64,000 bases of DNA, from assembly GCF_000685215.1 (NCBI RefSeq), contig NZ_ARYJ01000004.1, positions 124,001-188,000 on the forward strand. The letters are read 5' to 3'. Under the pieces are notes generated by a model that did no database searches, was not told the origin of the DNA, and worked only from the letters and a program-made list of their open reading frames with translations. This DNA comes from Hyphomonas jannaschiana VP2. Lineage in GTDB: Bacteria > Pseudomonadota > Alphaproteobacteria > Caulobacterales > Hyphomonadaceae. Of this stretch, positions 47,800 through 57,641 are shown in pieces. A program made the translations under genes and the position numbers. Each line of letters begins with the position of its first letter. Positions within the stretch are counted from its first letter, which is position 1.

Positions 47800-48147
47800 A
47801 TGACATCCCTTCGCACTATTGCCGCTGCCTCCGTTTTCGCCATTGCATCCTTTGCGATGGCGCCCGCCGCTTTTGCCGGTGACCCGGTCATTGATGCCGC
47901 CATCGATGCAGGCCAGGTGGGTGAGACCATTGATGGTCTTCTCGGCGTTGTTGGCACGGCCGACCCTTCGCTGGTCCGCAAAGTGAATGAGATCAACAAT
48001 CGCCGCGCTGCCAAATATGCCGAAGTCGCTGCTCAGACCGGCACGACTCCGGCGCAGGTCGCCCGTCTGACGGGTGAAAAGCAGATCGAGAAGCTCGATG
48101 CCGGTGAATATTACATGGACGAGTCCGGCGTCTGGAAACGCAAATGA
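47800..48147 (+). CDS. ydbL: YdbL-family (DUF1318) periplasmic protein
   Basis: A 115-residue protein with a signal peptide (cleavage after AAFA). The mature domain is the DUF1318/YdbL type, with VRKVNEINNRRAAKYAEVAAQTGTTP and a late GEYYMDESGVWKRK. YdbL modulates the YdbH-YnbE complex in E. coli by proposal; its exact activity is uncertain. It completes the three-gene set, with a GAGAGGAG ribosome-binding site ahead of the ATG. Confidence 0.87.
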   Translation: MTSLRTIAAASVFAIASFAMAPAAFAGDPVIDAAIDAGQVGETIDGLLGVVGTADPSLVRKVNEINNRRAAKYAEVAAQTGTTPAQVARLTGEKQIEKLDAGEYYMDESGVWKRK

Positions 48148-48191
48148 CATCGTGACTTGCCCGACCCGGCAGCGGCCTTAGGGTAGGGCGC

Positions 48192-48431
48192 ATGTCACGC
48201 AAAGCCATTGCCATCGTTTTTGCCTGCATCGCTGTTCTCGCAGTGGTGCTGGCCGTCATGCCACGTTTCTGGATGGGAGGATCCGACGGCATCAGCGGGC
48301 ATGGCTGGGCGGCCTATATTATAGGGGCTGTGTTGACGGTCGGTCTCTCTGGCGGCTTGTTTTTCCTTACATTTTATTCCGCCCGCTCGGGCCATGACGA
48401 TCTTGACCGTCCGGATGACCCTTCCGTTTGA
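48192..48431 (+). CDS. Small membrane protein of unknown function, 79 aa
   Basis: Two transmembrane helices (IAIVFACIAVLAVVLAVMP and AAYIIGAVLTVGLSGGLFFL) are followed by a short acidic tail (HDDLDRPDDPSV). It starts 44 bases after YdbL and may belong to that transcript. No family recognised. Confidence 0.6.
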   Translation: MSRKAIAIVFACIAVLAVVLAVMPRFWMGGSDGISGHGWAAYIIGAVLTVGLSGGLFFLTFYSARSGHDDLDRPDDPSV

Positions 48432-48533
48432 TCTCTGCTGCTGTGACGGGAACTTCACGCAGCTTTGATTGACAGAGACGGCGGAGCACCCAATCCTGCC
48501 GCCACTGCCACACTATTATCTACAGGGCTGACT

Positions 48534-49181
48534 ATGTCATCGATCGATCCTGCGCGCCTTTCGGCGTACGTTGCGTCGCGTATTTGCCACGACCTTGTCT
48601 CGCCGGTGTCCTCGGTCACCAATGCACTCGACCTGATGAGCGAGCCGGGCGACCATGAAATGAAGGAGCAGGCTGAAGCCCTGCTGCATGACGGTGCGGA
48701 AAAAGCGGCGGCACGCATCCAGTTCCTGCGCTACGCATTTGGTTCCATCGGTCTGAACGCGGGCGCGGCGGACATTCACGAAGCCCGCAAGATCACTGAG
48801 GCCTTCATCAAGAGCCACAAGCCGAGTGTGGAATGGGACATACAGGCCGACCATCTGAGCTTTTCTCATGTGCGCCTGATGATGAATCTGGTCATGATGG
48901 CCGTGGAATCCCTGCCGCGCGGCGGCGTGGTCTCTGTCCGCATCCGCAGCGAAGCGGGCGGGCTGACCATCACTCTGACCGCGAAGGGTGACCGTGCCCG
49001 CCTCAAGAGCGAAGTCACGGCGGCAATTGAAGGCACCGAGCCGGAAGAGGGCTGGCGGGCGGAGAACATCCAGTCGCTTTTTACCAAGATGATCTCGGAT
49101 GGCCTTGATGGCGAGCTGACTGCCAAATCCAGCGATGGTCAGGTGATCTTCATGGTTACCGGGCTGCGCGCCGAAGGCTGA
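48534..49181 (+). CDS. chpT: Histidine phosphotransferase ChpT
   Basis: A 215-residue protein starting at the ATG at 48534. The N-terminal helical hairpin carries the phospho-accepting His19 in SRICHDLVSPVSS, matching ChpT/DUF2328. The C-terminal half is a degenerate histidine-kinase ATPase-like domain (LSFSHVRLMMNLVMMAVESLP) that does not bind ATP in known members. In Caulobacter, ChpT passes phosphate from CckA to CtrA and CpdR, controlling the cell cycle. Downstream are a single-domain response regulator and a CheR-like gene. Confidence 0.93.
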   Translation: MSSIDPARLSAYVASRICHDLVSPVSSVTNALDLMSEPGDHEMKEQAEALLHDGAEKAAARIQFLRYAFGSIGLNAGAADIHEARKITEAFIKSHKPSVEWDIQADHLSFSHVRLMMNLVMMAVESLPRGGVVSVRIRSEAGGLTITLTAKGDRARLKSEVTAAIEGTEPEEGWRAENIQSLFTKMISDGLDGELTAKSSDGQVIFMVTGLRAEG

Positions 49182-49267
49182 GCCTGCTCCGGCTGCGGGG
49201 ATGGAAAGTTTATGTTAAGACACTTCGGCGAGCGTCGGGAGTTGGGTTCCCAGTGGGGATATAGTTC

Positions 49268-49633
49268 ATGAAAACGTGTCTGATCGTCGACGACTCGCGG
49301 GTGGTTCGGAAGGTGGCTGCCCGTATTATCAAGGACATGCGCTTTGAAGTGACCGAGGCCGGTAATGGCTCGGAGGCGCTGGACATTTGCCGGAAACAGA
49401 TGCCGGATGCTGTCCTGCTGGACTGGAACATGCCGGTGATGAACGGGCTCGATTTTCTCCGCGCGCTTCGCCGTGAAGAGGGCGGGAAAAAGCCGGTTGT
49501 CATGTTCTGTTCAATCGAGAATGATGCCGAACATGTTGGCGAGGCCCTCAGGTCGGGTGCCGACGAGTTTATTATGAAGCCCTTCGACGCTGAAATTCTC
49601 GAAAGCAAGTTTGCCGAAGTCGGGCTGATCTAA
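49268..49633 (+). CDS. Single-domain response regulator (CheY-like)
   Basis: A 121-residue receiver domain with all switch residues: Asp8 and Asp9 (IVDDS), phosphoacceptor Asp52 (LLDWNMPVMNG), Ser82 in the Thr/Ser position (CSIEND) and Lys104 (FIMKPF). There is no output domain, so it works by protein contact, as do CheY, CpdR and Cle proteins. Its position between chpT and a cheR-like gene repeats the gene order I recall from Caulobacter. Phosphorylation by ChpT or by a kinase elsewhere is possible. Confidence 0.9.
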   Translation: MKTCLIVDDSRVVRKVAARIIKDMRFEVTEAGNGSEALDICRKQMPDAVLLDWNMPVMNGLDFLRALRREEGGKKPVVMFCSIENDAEHVGEALRSGADEFIMKPFDAEILESKFAEVGLI

Positions 49634-49701
49634 GTATTTCTTAACAATCCTTGCTGTACCGGTAACTTTTGCAACGCATCAGCCCGGGACCGGAGCGAAT
49701 T

Positions 49702-50547
49702 ATGCAGGATGGGGTTTTCAACGAATTGGCAGATCTGGCCCTGAAAGGGTCGGGTCAGGCGATTCCGCGATCAAAATCCTATCTGATCGAAGCCCGGCTT
49801 GCGCCGATTGCGCGCCGTGAAGGCTTCGGGTCGCTTGAAGATCTGGTCCATTGCCTGAAATCGCGGGCGAACCCTGTGTTTGCGGCAGAATGCGCTGCGG
49901 CGCTGGTTTCCAAGGACACATGGTTCTTTCGGGAGCGGGACACGCTGCACCGGCTGGTCAACGACATCCTGCCCATGCGTCTGAAGGCCGGCAATACGGG
50001 CCGGGTAAAAGTGTGGATCGCAGGCGGCTCGACAGGCCAGGAAGCCTATTCGCTCGCCATGTTGCTGGAGGATGACCCGCCCGCTGCTCTGCGCGGCGCG
50101 AAGATCGAGATCCTGTCCACCGATCTGTGCAAGGCGGCCGTCGAACGGGCCCGCGCGGGCAGGTTCGGGCACTATGAAGTCCAGAAAGGCCTGTCCATCC
50201 ACCGCCTGATGGAGCATTTCACCCGCACGGACAGTGGCCAGTGGGAGATTTCAGAGGCCCTGCGCAGCAAGGTCAGCTTCCGCCAGCACAATCTACTGGA
50301 AAGCGCCGGCGGTCTCGGTAAGTTCGACGTCATCCTGTGCCGTAATGTCCTGTCCGGCATGGACCGATCTGCCCGTAGCCGCGTTGCGGATAATCTCGCG
50401 GCTCAGCTGATGCCAGGCGGCCACATCATTCTGGGGCAGGGGGAAAGCCTGATCGGTCTGACCAATCAGCTGGAACCGTCCCGCGATTTCCGCGGCAGCT
50501 GGGTGGCATCCGGCAGTGGACCGAAATCCGCCACTTCGGCCGCCTGA
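49702..50547 (+). CDS. CheR-type SAM-dependent protein methyltransferase
   Basis: A 281-residue protein from the ATG at 49702. The N-terminal helical domain is followed by VSKDTWFFRERDTLHRL, then the SAM-binding domain with VWIAGGSTGQEAYSLAMLLED and KIEILSTDLCKAAVERARAG, and FDVILCRNVL near the end. These are CheR motifs, except GGSTGQE replaces the usual AASTGEE/CSTGEE. CheR methylates chemoreceptor glutamates. No receptor, CheA or CheB lies nearby, so the substrate is uncertain and a role outside chemotaxis is possible. Confidence 0.87.
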   Translation: MQDGVFNELADLALKGSGQAIPRSKSYLIEARLAPIARREGFGSLEDLVHCLKSRANPVFAAECAAALVSKDTWFFRERDTLHRLVNDILPMRLKAGNTGRVKVWIAGGSTGQEAYSLAMLLEDDPPAALRGAKIEILSTDLCKAAVERARAGRFGHYEVQKGLSIHRLMEHFTRTDSGQWEISEALRSKVSFRQHNLLESAGGLGKFDVILCRNVLSGMDRSARSRVADNLAAQLMPGGHIILGQGESLIGLTNQLEPSRDFRGSWVASGSGPKSATSAA

Positions 50548-50638
50548 ACAGGCTGCCCCTTCACCTTCGCCTCTCTTGCCGCTATATGCGCGCCTCAACC
50601 TTGGCTGCTCCGGGCCTTGAACCCGGTGGGAGTGAGAG

Positions 50639-51823
50639 ATGACCGATACGAAAATGGCTGCCGGGACGGGCGGCATCAATTCCCTTGGATTCGCGAAAGC
50701 GCCGGCTGACACCCGCGTGGTCGCCGCCATGTCTGGCGGCGTCGACAGCTCTGTCGTGGCCGCCATGCTGAAAGCGGAAGGCTATGACGTGATCGGGATC
50801 ACGTTGCAGCTGTACGACCATGGCGCCGCCATCGAGAAGAAGGGCGCCTGCTGCGCCGGACAGGACATCCATGATGCGCGGAACGTGGCCGACATGATCG
50901 GTATCCCGCATTATGTGCTGGATTATGAGTCGAAGTTCCGCGAGCAGGTGATGGAGGATTTCGCCGACACCTATCTCGCCGGGTCGACCCCGATCCCGTG
51001 CATCCGCTGCAATCAGACCGTCAAGTTTTCCGACCTGCTGAAAACGGCGAAAGACCTCGGCGCCGATTGCCTGGCGACCGGTCACTACATCCGCCGCACC
51101 GAAGGGGCGGATGGGCCTGAACTGCACCGGGCGGCCGATGCGTCGCGTGACCAGTCCTACTTCCTGTTTGCCACGACGCGCGAGCAGCTAAACTTCCTGC
51201 GCTTCCCGCTGGGCGATCTCCCGAAGACGGAAGTCCGTGAGCTGGCCGACCGGTTCAACCTGCCGGTCGCCTCCAAGCCGGACAGCCAGGACATCTGCTT
51301 TGTGCCGGAAGGATCCTACGCAAATGTCGTCGAAAAACTCCGCCCGGGTGCAGGACGCGGCGGGGATATTGTACATCTCGATGGCCGTGTGCTGGGCGAG
51401 CACAATGGGGTTATCCACTACACAATTGGCCAGCGCCGGGGGCTTGGTGTTGCGACCGGGGAGCCGCTCTTTGTGGTGAAGATCGATGCCCCGAACCGTC
51501 GCGTTATTGTCGGACCGCGTGAAGCCCTGATGACATCCGGTCTCTTGCTGGAAGAATTGAACTGGATCGGATCAGGAAGTCTGGAAGCTGCTGCAGATGC
51601 CGGCGCAACTGTGCTCGTCCGTGTGCGGTCGACACGCCCACCCGTGCCGGCCCGGCTCGGCTGGCAAGACGGCACGCCAGTCATCTGGTTCGACGAACCG
51701 GAAGAAGGCGTTGCGCGCGGTCAGGCGGCAGTCCTGTATGATCCGGATGGCGGTACGCGCATTCTGGGCGGTGGCTTCATCCTGAAGGCCATTCCTGCGG
51801 ATGAGCGGGTTGTGGCGGCCTGA
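50639..51823 (+). CDS. mnmA: tRNA-specific 2-thiouridylase
   Basis: A 394-residue MnmA. The PP-loop ATPase motif is SGGVDSSV (about residues 32-39). The first catalytic-region cysteines appear in [13 protein letters not shown] with [10 protein letters not shown], and the second in [11 protein letters not shown]. It places sulfur at position 2 of wobble uridine in tRNA for Lys, Glu and Gln. The 25-residue N-terminal extension before the PP-loop domain is common in alphaproteobacteria. It ends 8 bases from the stop of the convergent LuxR gene. Confidence 0.96.
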   Translation: MTDTKMAAGTGGINSLGFAKAPADTRVVAAMSGGVDSSVVAAMLKAEGYDVIGITLQLYDHGAAIEKKGACCAGQDIHDARNVADMIGIPHYVLDYESKFREQVMEDFADTYLAGSTPIPCIRCNQTVKFSDLLKTAKDLGADCLATGHYIRRTEGADGPELHRAADASRDQSYFLFATTREQLNFLRFPLGDLPKTEVRELADRFNLPVASKPDSQDICFVPEGSYANVVEKLRPGAGRGGDIVHLDGRVLGEHNGVIHYTIGQRRGLGVATGEPLFVVKIDAPNRRVIVGPREALMTSGLLLEELNWIGSGSLEAAADAGATVLVRVRSTRPPVPARLGWQDGTPVIWFDEPEEGVARGQAAVLYDPDGGTRILGGGFILKAIPADERVVAA

Positions 51824-51830
51824 GCCGAGC

Positions 51831-52562
51831 TTAGTCCACCATGCCGAGGGCAATGCCACGCAGAGCGGCCGAAACCCGGTCATTCACATCGAGCTTCTCG
51901 AAACAGCGCCGGATATAAGTCTCGACCGTGTTACGGGAGAGGTGAAGCACTTCTGCGATCTGGGAATTTGTCCGGCCACGGGCGACCCAGCGGAGAATTT
52001 CCCTTTCTCTGGTAGACAAATTGGTGCCATTCGGAAGGTCGCGTAACAACAAGCGGCAATAGGCGAGGTGCCCCATCTGAGCGCCTGCCTGCAACTCAAG
52101 AATTTGGTCCGGCGGCGGGCGACCATTGTTTCCAAAGCCAAGCGCTGCATATCCGTTTCGGCCAGCCGGTCCGAAGAGTGGGATGCCCAGGCCTTCGCCA
52201 AGGTTCAGTGCTGAAACGCGCTTGATGTACTCCAGCTCGTCTTCGGTCAGGTTAGGCAGTGCAGGGACCTCCGACCAGAAGTACGGACGGGTAAAGCTTG
52301 CCGCCCGGCGGGCGAGCGGGTCGCTCAGGTACAACTTCTCTTCAAGATAGGTTTTCCGCCACGCATCCGGATAGCCAAATTCGCCAACCCGGATCTGCCC
52401 GTCGAAATCATGTGCGCCGACGGGCGGATAGTGGAAATAGCTCGCCATCACGACGTGCGTGGACCCGTAAAAAGCTTTTGCCGCAACTTGGAGATCCCGG
52501 AACGTCTGCGCGTCTCGGCAAGCCCGGAAACACTCCCTAAGATACTCCATGTCGCGTGGCAT
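51831..52562 (-). CDS. LuxR-family quorum-sensing-type regulator (LuxR solo)
   Basis: About 243 residues from the ATG at 52562 (MPRDMEYLREC); the ATG at 52586 is possible. The N-terminal autoinducer-binding domain keeps the signature residues of the lactone pocket: WRKTYLEEKLYLSDP (Trp, Tyr, Asp, Pro) and FWSEVP. The C-terminal LuxR HTH is LSTREREILRWVARGRTNSQIAEVLHLSRNTVETYI. No LuxI synthase is in the window, so it is a LuxR solo that may sense an imported or distant signal. Its targets are not evident. Confidence 0.88.
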   Translation of the reverse strand: MPRDMEYLRECFRACRDAQTFRDLQVAAKAFYGSTHVVMASYFHYPPVGAHDFDGQIRVGEFGYPDAWRKTYLEEKLYLSDPLARRAASFTRPYFWSEVPALPNLTEDELEYIKRVSALNLGEGLGIPLFGPAGRNGYAALGFGNNGRPPPDQILELQAGAQMGHLAYCRLLLRDLPNGTNLSTREREILRWVARGRTNSQIAEVLHLSRNTVETYIRRCFEKLDVNDRVSAALRGIALGMVD

Positions 52563-52634
52563 TCGGACCCCCAAGGCCACCATCATATGGCCTCAGACAG
52601 TTTCAAAACGCAAGAAAAACCGGAATCGAAAAGA

Positions 52635-53711
52635 TCAGCTCAGCCAATCCGGGGCGGCCACTTTGTCGGACTGCCCCATATCCGGCTGAGGGTATCGCTC
52701 CAGCAGCTTGTCCACGATCGCGTCGGCAACCCGGTCGGCTTCCCGCAACGGGGTATAGGTCCAGGTTTCCAGCATGCCGTCGAACCAGCGCGCTGCACCA
52801 TGCCCGATCAGGCTTTCGTGCAACTTGTCGAACTTTTCCGAGCGGCCTTCCAGCCTGGCTATGTGAAGCGGCAGACCATGCCAGGTGGCATCGGACAGCA
52901 TGTTGGCGCTGTCTTCGGTCACGATCGCAACGTCTGAGAAAGTCAGCCAGGCGATGTAGGGGTTCGGACCATCATCCGTGCCCGACCAGAATTTTGCGCC
53001 GATTTCATCGGCCATCCGGCGGAAGCGCGCGCGGACCGGGTCCGGGGTTCTGCGTGAGGCCGTTATTCGAAGGCGCCAGCCAAGCCCGGCCAGGGCGCGC
53101 AATTGGCTGTCGAGCCGCTGTGCTGCTACCTCGGTAAATTTGTGGGCTTTGCTGTCGCCGCCCAAAATGACAATTGCACTCTTGCCGCGTTCGTCAGCGA
53201 GATCGGCAAAGGCCTGGCCGGCTTCTTCAATCGTATGAGGCGAGAAATACGAAGGCGATCCGATCGTCTGAATGACGTTCGGCCCGGTGACGCCATCATG
53301 GGCCGGTGTGACCAGCAGGTCGAAATTGTCAGGCGGGATATGCGGGTCAAGAATCTGGACCGTCAGTGTGCGCCCCCCGGACCAGTCACGCACCGCCCGG
53401 GTGAAGGCCGCCGAGCGGCGCCCGGCAGCGATCCAGACGGTAGGCCAGGGCGGTTGCAACAGGGGGCGTTGCTTCGCAGGCAGGGCCGACAGGGGCGAGG
53501 GCCAGTTGTCGGCCGGCAGCCATGTCCATGGCGCGCGCGGTGTCAGGACGATTGGGTCAGGCCGGTGGCCTTCCCCCGGAATATGTCCGATTTTCATCCA
53601 GCGGCGTGTTTCTCCCAGCGCCTGCACAATGGCGCGCACCTGGGCGGCGTTGCCTGCGCGGCCATCAGAGACCGCCCAGACTGAGGGTCCGAGCGATCCC
53701 GGCCCGGACAT
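52635..53711 (-). CDS. ELM1/GtrOC1-like putative nucleoside-diphosphate-sugar epimerase family protein
   Basis: A 358-residue protein of the mitochondrial fission ELM1-like family (DUF1022). It has WAVSDGRAGNAAQVRAIVQAL at the start, a central TPAHDGVTGPNVIQTIGS, and AIVILGGDSKAHKF with VTEDSANMLSDATWHGLPLH near the end, which resembles the donor-binding region of GT-B glycosyltransferases. Its bacterial function is unclear; a glycosyltransferase-like role at the envelope is inferred from the fold pattern. Its ATG directly abuts the greA stop, so the two are co-transcribed. Confidence 0.85.
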   Translation of the reverse strand: MSGPGSLGPSVWAVSDGRAGNAAQVRAIVQALGETRRWMKIGHIPGEGHRPDPIVLTPRAPWTWLPADNWPSPLSALPAKQRPLLQPPWPTVWIAAGRRSAAFTRAVRDWSGGRTLTVQILDPHIPPDNFDLLVTPAHDGVTGPNVIQTIGSPSYFSPHTIEEAGQAFADLADERGKSAIVILGGDSKAHKFTEVAAQRLDSQLRALAGLGWRLRITASRRTPDPVRARFRRMADEIGAKFWSGTDDGPNPYIAWLTFSDVAIVTEDSANMLSDATWHGLPLHIARLEGRSEKFDKLHESLIGHGAARWFDGMLETWTYTPLREADRVADAIVDKLLERYPQPDMGQSDKVAAPDWLS

Positions 53712-54185
53712 TTACCGGTACTCGACTTTGACGATTTCGTAGGCCCGGGCCCCTGAAGGTGCTGCGACTTCAGCCTCGTCGCCTTCTTCCTTGCCGATCA
53801 GCGCGCGGGCGATGGGGGAAGAGATGGAAATCTTGCCTTCCTTCACATTCGCCTCGTCGTCGCCGACGATCTTGTAGGAGGATTCCTCTTCCGAATCGAC
53901 ATCGATCAGGGAGACCGTGGCGCCGAAGCGGATCTTCCCGCCAGTCAGCTTGGACACATCAATCACGTCAGCGCGGGCGAGCTTGTCGTCCAGTTCGCTG
54001 ATACGGCCTTCGATGAAGCTCTGCTTCTCTTTTGCCGCATGGTATTCGGCATTTTCCGACAGGTCGCCATGCGCGCGCGCCTCGGCAATCGCCGCGATAA
54101 TATTCGGGCGCTCAACCGATTTGAGGTTTTTCAGCTCAGCTTGAAGCGCAGCATGGCCTTCTGCGGTCATGGGGATGCGTTCCAT
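53712..54185 (-). CDS. greA: Transcription elongation factor GreA
   Basis: A 157-residue GreA starting [14 protein letters not shown] at the ATG at 54185. The N-terminal coiled coil contains the catalytic-tip acidic pair in [21 protein letters not shown] (Asp and Glu of the D-x-x-E motif). The C-terminal FKBP-like domain follows ([18 protein letters not shown]). It rescues backtracked RNA polymerase by stimulating transcript cleavage. It lies between carB and ELM1 on the same strand. Confidence 0.96.
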   Translation of the reverse strand: MERIPMTAEGHAALQAELKNLKSVERPNIIAAIAEARAHGDLSENAEYHAAKEKQSFIEGRISELDDKLARADVIDVSKLTGGKIRFGATVSLIDVDSEEESSYKIVGDDEANVKEGKISISSPIARALIGKEEGDEAEVAAPSGARAYEIVKVEYR

Positions 54186-54251
54186 GGGGGTCACCTCTGT
54201 AATTGGGCGAAAATCGTTGTCGTAAATGTGAGCGTCGTCAAGTGGGGCTTG

Positions 54252-57200
54252 TCACGCCGATTGCAAGGCGCGGACGGAGATTTCCCGTGACTTCATGCTG
54301 GTGATTGCGCGAACGGACGCAATCGAAGCGGCGAGCGTGGTGTAATAGGGAATTTTCCGGGCCACGGCGGTCCGGCGGATCGAGGCGCTATCTGCAATGG
54401 ATGTTGCACCTTCCGTCGTATTGAATACCAGCTGGATTTCGCCATTGATCATGGCATCCACAATGTGGGGCTGGCCCTCATTGACCTTGTTGATCGAGCT
54501 CACCGGCAGGCCCTCAGCTTCCAGGTGCGCCGCCGTGCCAGACGTGGCCACCAGGGTGAAGCCCAGGTCAACGAGTTCGCGCGCCGCTTCGATGACGCCG
54601 GTCTTGTCCGAATCCTTCACGGAGATGAAGACGGCGCCTTCCGTTGGGAGAACCACACCGCAGCCGAGCTGGCTTTTCAGGAAGGCGGTACCGAAATCAT
54701 CGTCCCAGCCCATGACTTCGCCGGTCGAGCGCATCTCCGGGCCAAGTTGCGGGTCGACACCCGGGAAGCGGGCGAAGGGGAAGACGGCTTCTTTGACAGC
54801 CACCCGGCGTGGATTGGCATGAGTGAGATCGAACCCGGTCAGCTTTTCACCCGCCATCACTTTCGCAGCGATGCCGGCGATCGGCGCGCCGACGGCCTTG
54901 GCAACGAACGGAACTGTCCGGCTGGCGCGCGGGTTGGCTTCCAGAACGTAGATTTCTTCGCCTTTCACTGCGAACTGGATGTTTATCAGTCCACGCACGT
55001 CCAGCGCACGTGCCAGCGCAATCGTCTGCTCGGCGAGGCGGCCCTGAAGGGCAGGGGAGAGCGTGAAGGGCGGCAGGGCGCAGGCAGAGTCGCCCGAATG
55101 AACGCCGGCTTCTTCGATATGCTCCATGATGCCCGCGACGTGGACGTTCTCCCCATCACAGATCGCATCGACATCCACCTCAGTGGCGTCCGAGAGATAG
55201 CGGTCGATGAAGAGAGAGGCATCGCCGGAAACCTGGAGCGCTTCGGCGGCGAACTTGCGCAGGTCTTCGTCGTTGCGGGCGATCTCCATGGCGCGGCCGC
55301 CAAGCACGAAGCTCGGGCGCAGCATGACGGGGTAGCCAATCTCGTTCGCCTTGACTTCTGCTTCATCCACGCTGCGCGCCGTGCGCGAGGGGGCCTGCTG
55401 GATGCCGAGCTTGTCCAGCAGCGCGGCGAACTGCTCGCGATCTTCGGCCAGGTCGATCGACGCCGGGCTGGTGCCGAGGATCGGGATGTTCTGCTGGTGC
55501 AGCGGATTGGCAAGTTTCAGCGGTGTCTGGCCGCCGAACTGAACGATCACGCCGCGCAGATGGCCGGTGCCGCTTTCCTTGTTGATGACCTCGAGCACAT
55601 GCTCGTCGGTCAGTGGCTCGAAATAGAGGCGGTCCGATGTATCATAGTCTGTAGACACCGTTTCCGGGTTACAGTTCACCATGATCGACTCCATGCCGAG
55701 GTCTTCCATGGCGAAGGCAGCGTGGCAGCAGCAATAGTCGAACTCGATGCCCTGGCCGATCCGGTTCGGGCCGCCGCCGAGAATGACGACTTTTTCGCGG
55801 GCGGTGGGCAGGGCTTCGCAGTCGGCCTTGTCCTGACCGAACAGCGGGTGCTCATAGGTGGAGTAAAGATAGGGCGTTTTCGCTGCGAACTCGGCCGCGC
55901 AGGTGTCGATGCGCTTGTAGACCGGACGCACGTCCAGCGCGTGGCGCTGGTCGCGTACGGCCTGTTCGGTCTTGCCGGTCAGTTCGGCGAGGCGTTTGTC
56001 GGAGAAGCCCATCGCCTTGATGTCGGTCATTGCGTAGGCGTCATCCGGCAGGCCTTGCGCGCGGATCGTTTTCTCCGCGGCGACAATTTCCTCGATCTGG
56101 CGCAGGAACCATTTGTCGATCGACGTGATGGCGTAGACATCGTCCACGCTGAGCCCCATGCGGAATGCTTCGGCGACGACACGCAGTCGATCCGGCGACT
56201 GGATCGCGAGCGCTGCGCGCAGTTTTGTTTCATCCTCGAAAGGCAGCTCGTTCAGGCCGGTCAGGCCCGTTTCGAGGGAGTTCAGTGCCTTCTGAAGGCT
56301 TTCCTTGAAGTTCCGGCCGATGGCCATGGCCTCGCCGACAGACTTCATGGCGGTGGTCAGGACAGGCTCTGTGCCCTTGTATTTTTCGAATGCGAAGCGC
56401 GGGATCTTGGTGACGACATAATCGATGGTCGGCTCAAACGAGGCGGGCGTCACGCCGGTGATGTCATTGTCGATTTCGTCCAGCGTGTAGCCGACGGCGA
56501 GCTTGGCCGCGACCTTCGCAATCGGGAAACCGGTTGCCTTGGAGGCCAGGGCCGAAGACCGCGACACACGCGGGTTCATCTCGATAACGACCAGACGGCC
56601 GTCTTTCGGGTTTACGGCGAACTGCACGTTCGAGCCGCCGGTCTCCACGCCGATCTCTCGCAGCACGGCGAGGGATGCGTTCCGCATCACCTGGTATTCC
56701 TTGTCGGTGAGCGTCAGGGCAGGGGCGACGGTGATGGAGTCGCCGGTATGTACGCCCATCGGGTCGATATTCTCGATGGAGCAGATGATGATGGCATTGT
56801 CCGCCTTGTCGCGGACGACCTCCATCTCATATTCCTTCCAGCCGAGCAGGCTCTCATCGACGAGGATCTGCGCATTGGGAGAGGCTGCGAGGCCCGAGCG
56901 GCAGATCTCTTCATATTCCTCGACATTGTAGGCAACGCCTCCGCCTGTGCCGCCGAGCGTGAAGGCCGGACGGATGATGGCTGGCAGGCCGACCGTGTCC
57001 AGCGCCTCCATGGCGCGCTTCAGGCCTTCGATCCGGTCATATTTGCCGTCGGCCTTCTTGGGGGACGAGACAATCGTTGCCCGTGGGTTTTCGAGGCCGA
57101 TCCGGTCCATTGCTTCGCGGAAGAGGGCGCGGTCTTCAGCCATTTCGATGGCGTCCGCCTTGGCGCCGATCAGCTCGACGCCGTGCTTTTCCAGGATGCC

Positions 57201-57515
57201 CGCATAGTGCAGGTCCAGCGCGCAGTTCAGTGCGGTCTGGCCGCCCATCGTCGGCAGCAGGGCATCCGGCTTTTCTTCGATGATGATCTTTTCGACGATT
57301 TCCGGCGTGATCGGCTCAATATAAGTCGCGTCGGCCAGTCCGGGGTCGGTCATGATCGTAGCCGGGTTCGAGTTCACGAGGATGACGCGGTAGCCTTCAT
57401 CCTTCAGTGCCTTCACCGCCTGGACGCCCGAATAGTCGAATTCGCAGGCCTGTCCGATGATGATCGGTCCGGCGCCAATAACGAGAATGGAGCTAATATC
57501 TGTGCGCTTTGGCAT
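54252..57515 (-). CDS. carB: Carbamoyl-phosphate synthase large subunit
   Basis: 1087 residues from [20 protein letters not shown]; the ATG at 57515 has GAGGAG upstream and fits the universal CarB start, and an ATG 12 codons earlier is less likely. Two homologous ATP-grasp halves are present (carboxyphosphate and carbamoyl-phosphate domains, second starting near [19 protein letters not shown]), followed by an oligomerisation domain and the C-terminal allosteric domain. It makes carbamoyl phosphate for arginine and pyrimidine synthesis with CarA. carA is 4.5 kb away on the same strand, not adjacent. Confidence 0.97.
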   Translation of the reverse strand: MPKRTDISSILVIGAGPIIIGQACEFDYSGVQAVKALKDEGYRVILVNSNPATIMTDPGLADATYIEPITPEIVEKIIIEEKPDALLPTMGGQTALNCALDLHYAGILEKHGVELIGAKADAIEMAEDRALFREAMDRIGLENPRATIVSSPKKADGKYDRIEGLKRAMEALDTVGLPAIIRPAFTLGGTGGGVAYNVEEYEEICRSGLAASPNAQILVDESLLGWKEYEMEVVRDKADNAIIICSIENIDPMGVHTGDSITVAPALTLTDKEYQVMRNASLAVLREIGVETGGSNVQFAVNPKDGRLVVIEMNPRVSRSSALASKATGFPIAKVAAKLAVGYTLDEIDNDITGVTPASFEPTIDYVVTKIPRFAFEKYKGTEPVLTTAMKSVGEAMAIGRNFKESLQKALNSLETGLTGLNELPFEDETKLRAALAIQSPDRLRVVAEAFRMGLSVDDVYAITSIDKWFLRQIEEIVAAEKTIRAQGLPDDAYAMTDIKAMGFSDKRLAELTGKTEQAVRDQRHALDVRPVYKRIDTCAAEFAAKTPYLYSTYEHPLFGQDKADCEALPTAREKVVILGGGPNRIGQGIEFDYCCCHAAFAMEDLGMESIMVNCNPETVSTDYDTSDRLYFEPLTDEHVLEVINKESGTGHLRGVIVQFGGQTPLKLANPLHQQNIPILGTSPASIDLAEDREQFAALLDKLGIQQAPSRTARSVDEAEVKANEIGYPVMLRPSFVLGGRAMEIARNDEDLRKFAAEALQVSGDASLFIDRYLSDATEVDVDAICDGENVHVAGIMEHIEEAGVHSGDSACALPPFTLSPALQGRLAEQTIALARALDVRGLINIQFAVKGEEIYVLEANPRASRTVPFVAKAVGAPIAGIAAKVMAGEKLTGFDLTHANPRRVAVKEAVFPFARFPGVDPQLGPEMRSTGEVMGWDDDFGTAFLKSQLGCGVVLPTEGAVFISVKDSDKTGVIEAARELVDLGFTLVATSGTAAHLEAEGLPVSSINKVNEGQPHIVDAMINGEIQLVFNTTEGATSIADSASIRRTAVARKIPYYTTLAASIASVRAITSMKSREISVRALQSA

Positions 57516-57641
57516 GTGCCCCAACTCCTCGCGGTCAAACGGCTGCGTCATAGCAGAGTCGGAGGCTTGGGCAAGGTGAGAGTGGGCAGAAAGTCGGTGC
57601 CCGCTGCAGTAAGTTGGTGGTAGCCCGCCACCTGAGTGCGG

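Noticed and set aside
48431-48533. EcfG promoter ahead of chpT
   Set aside because: GGAAC is present near 48448 but no CGTT follows at 16 or 17 bases.
54465-57623. Plus-strand open frame of 1052 codons opposite carB
   Set aside because: It exactly shadows carB, which has full family motifs. High GC makes long antisense frames common, and its protein has no recognisable domain.
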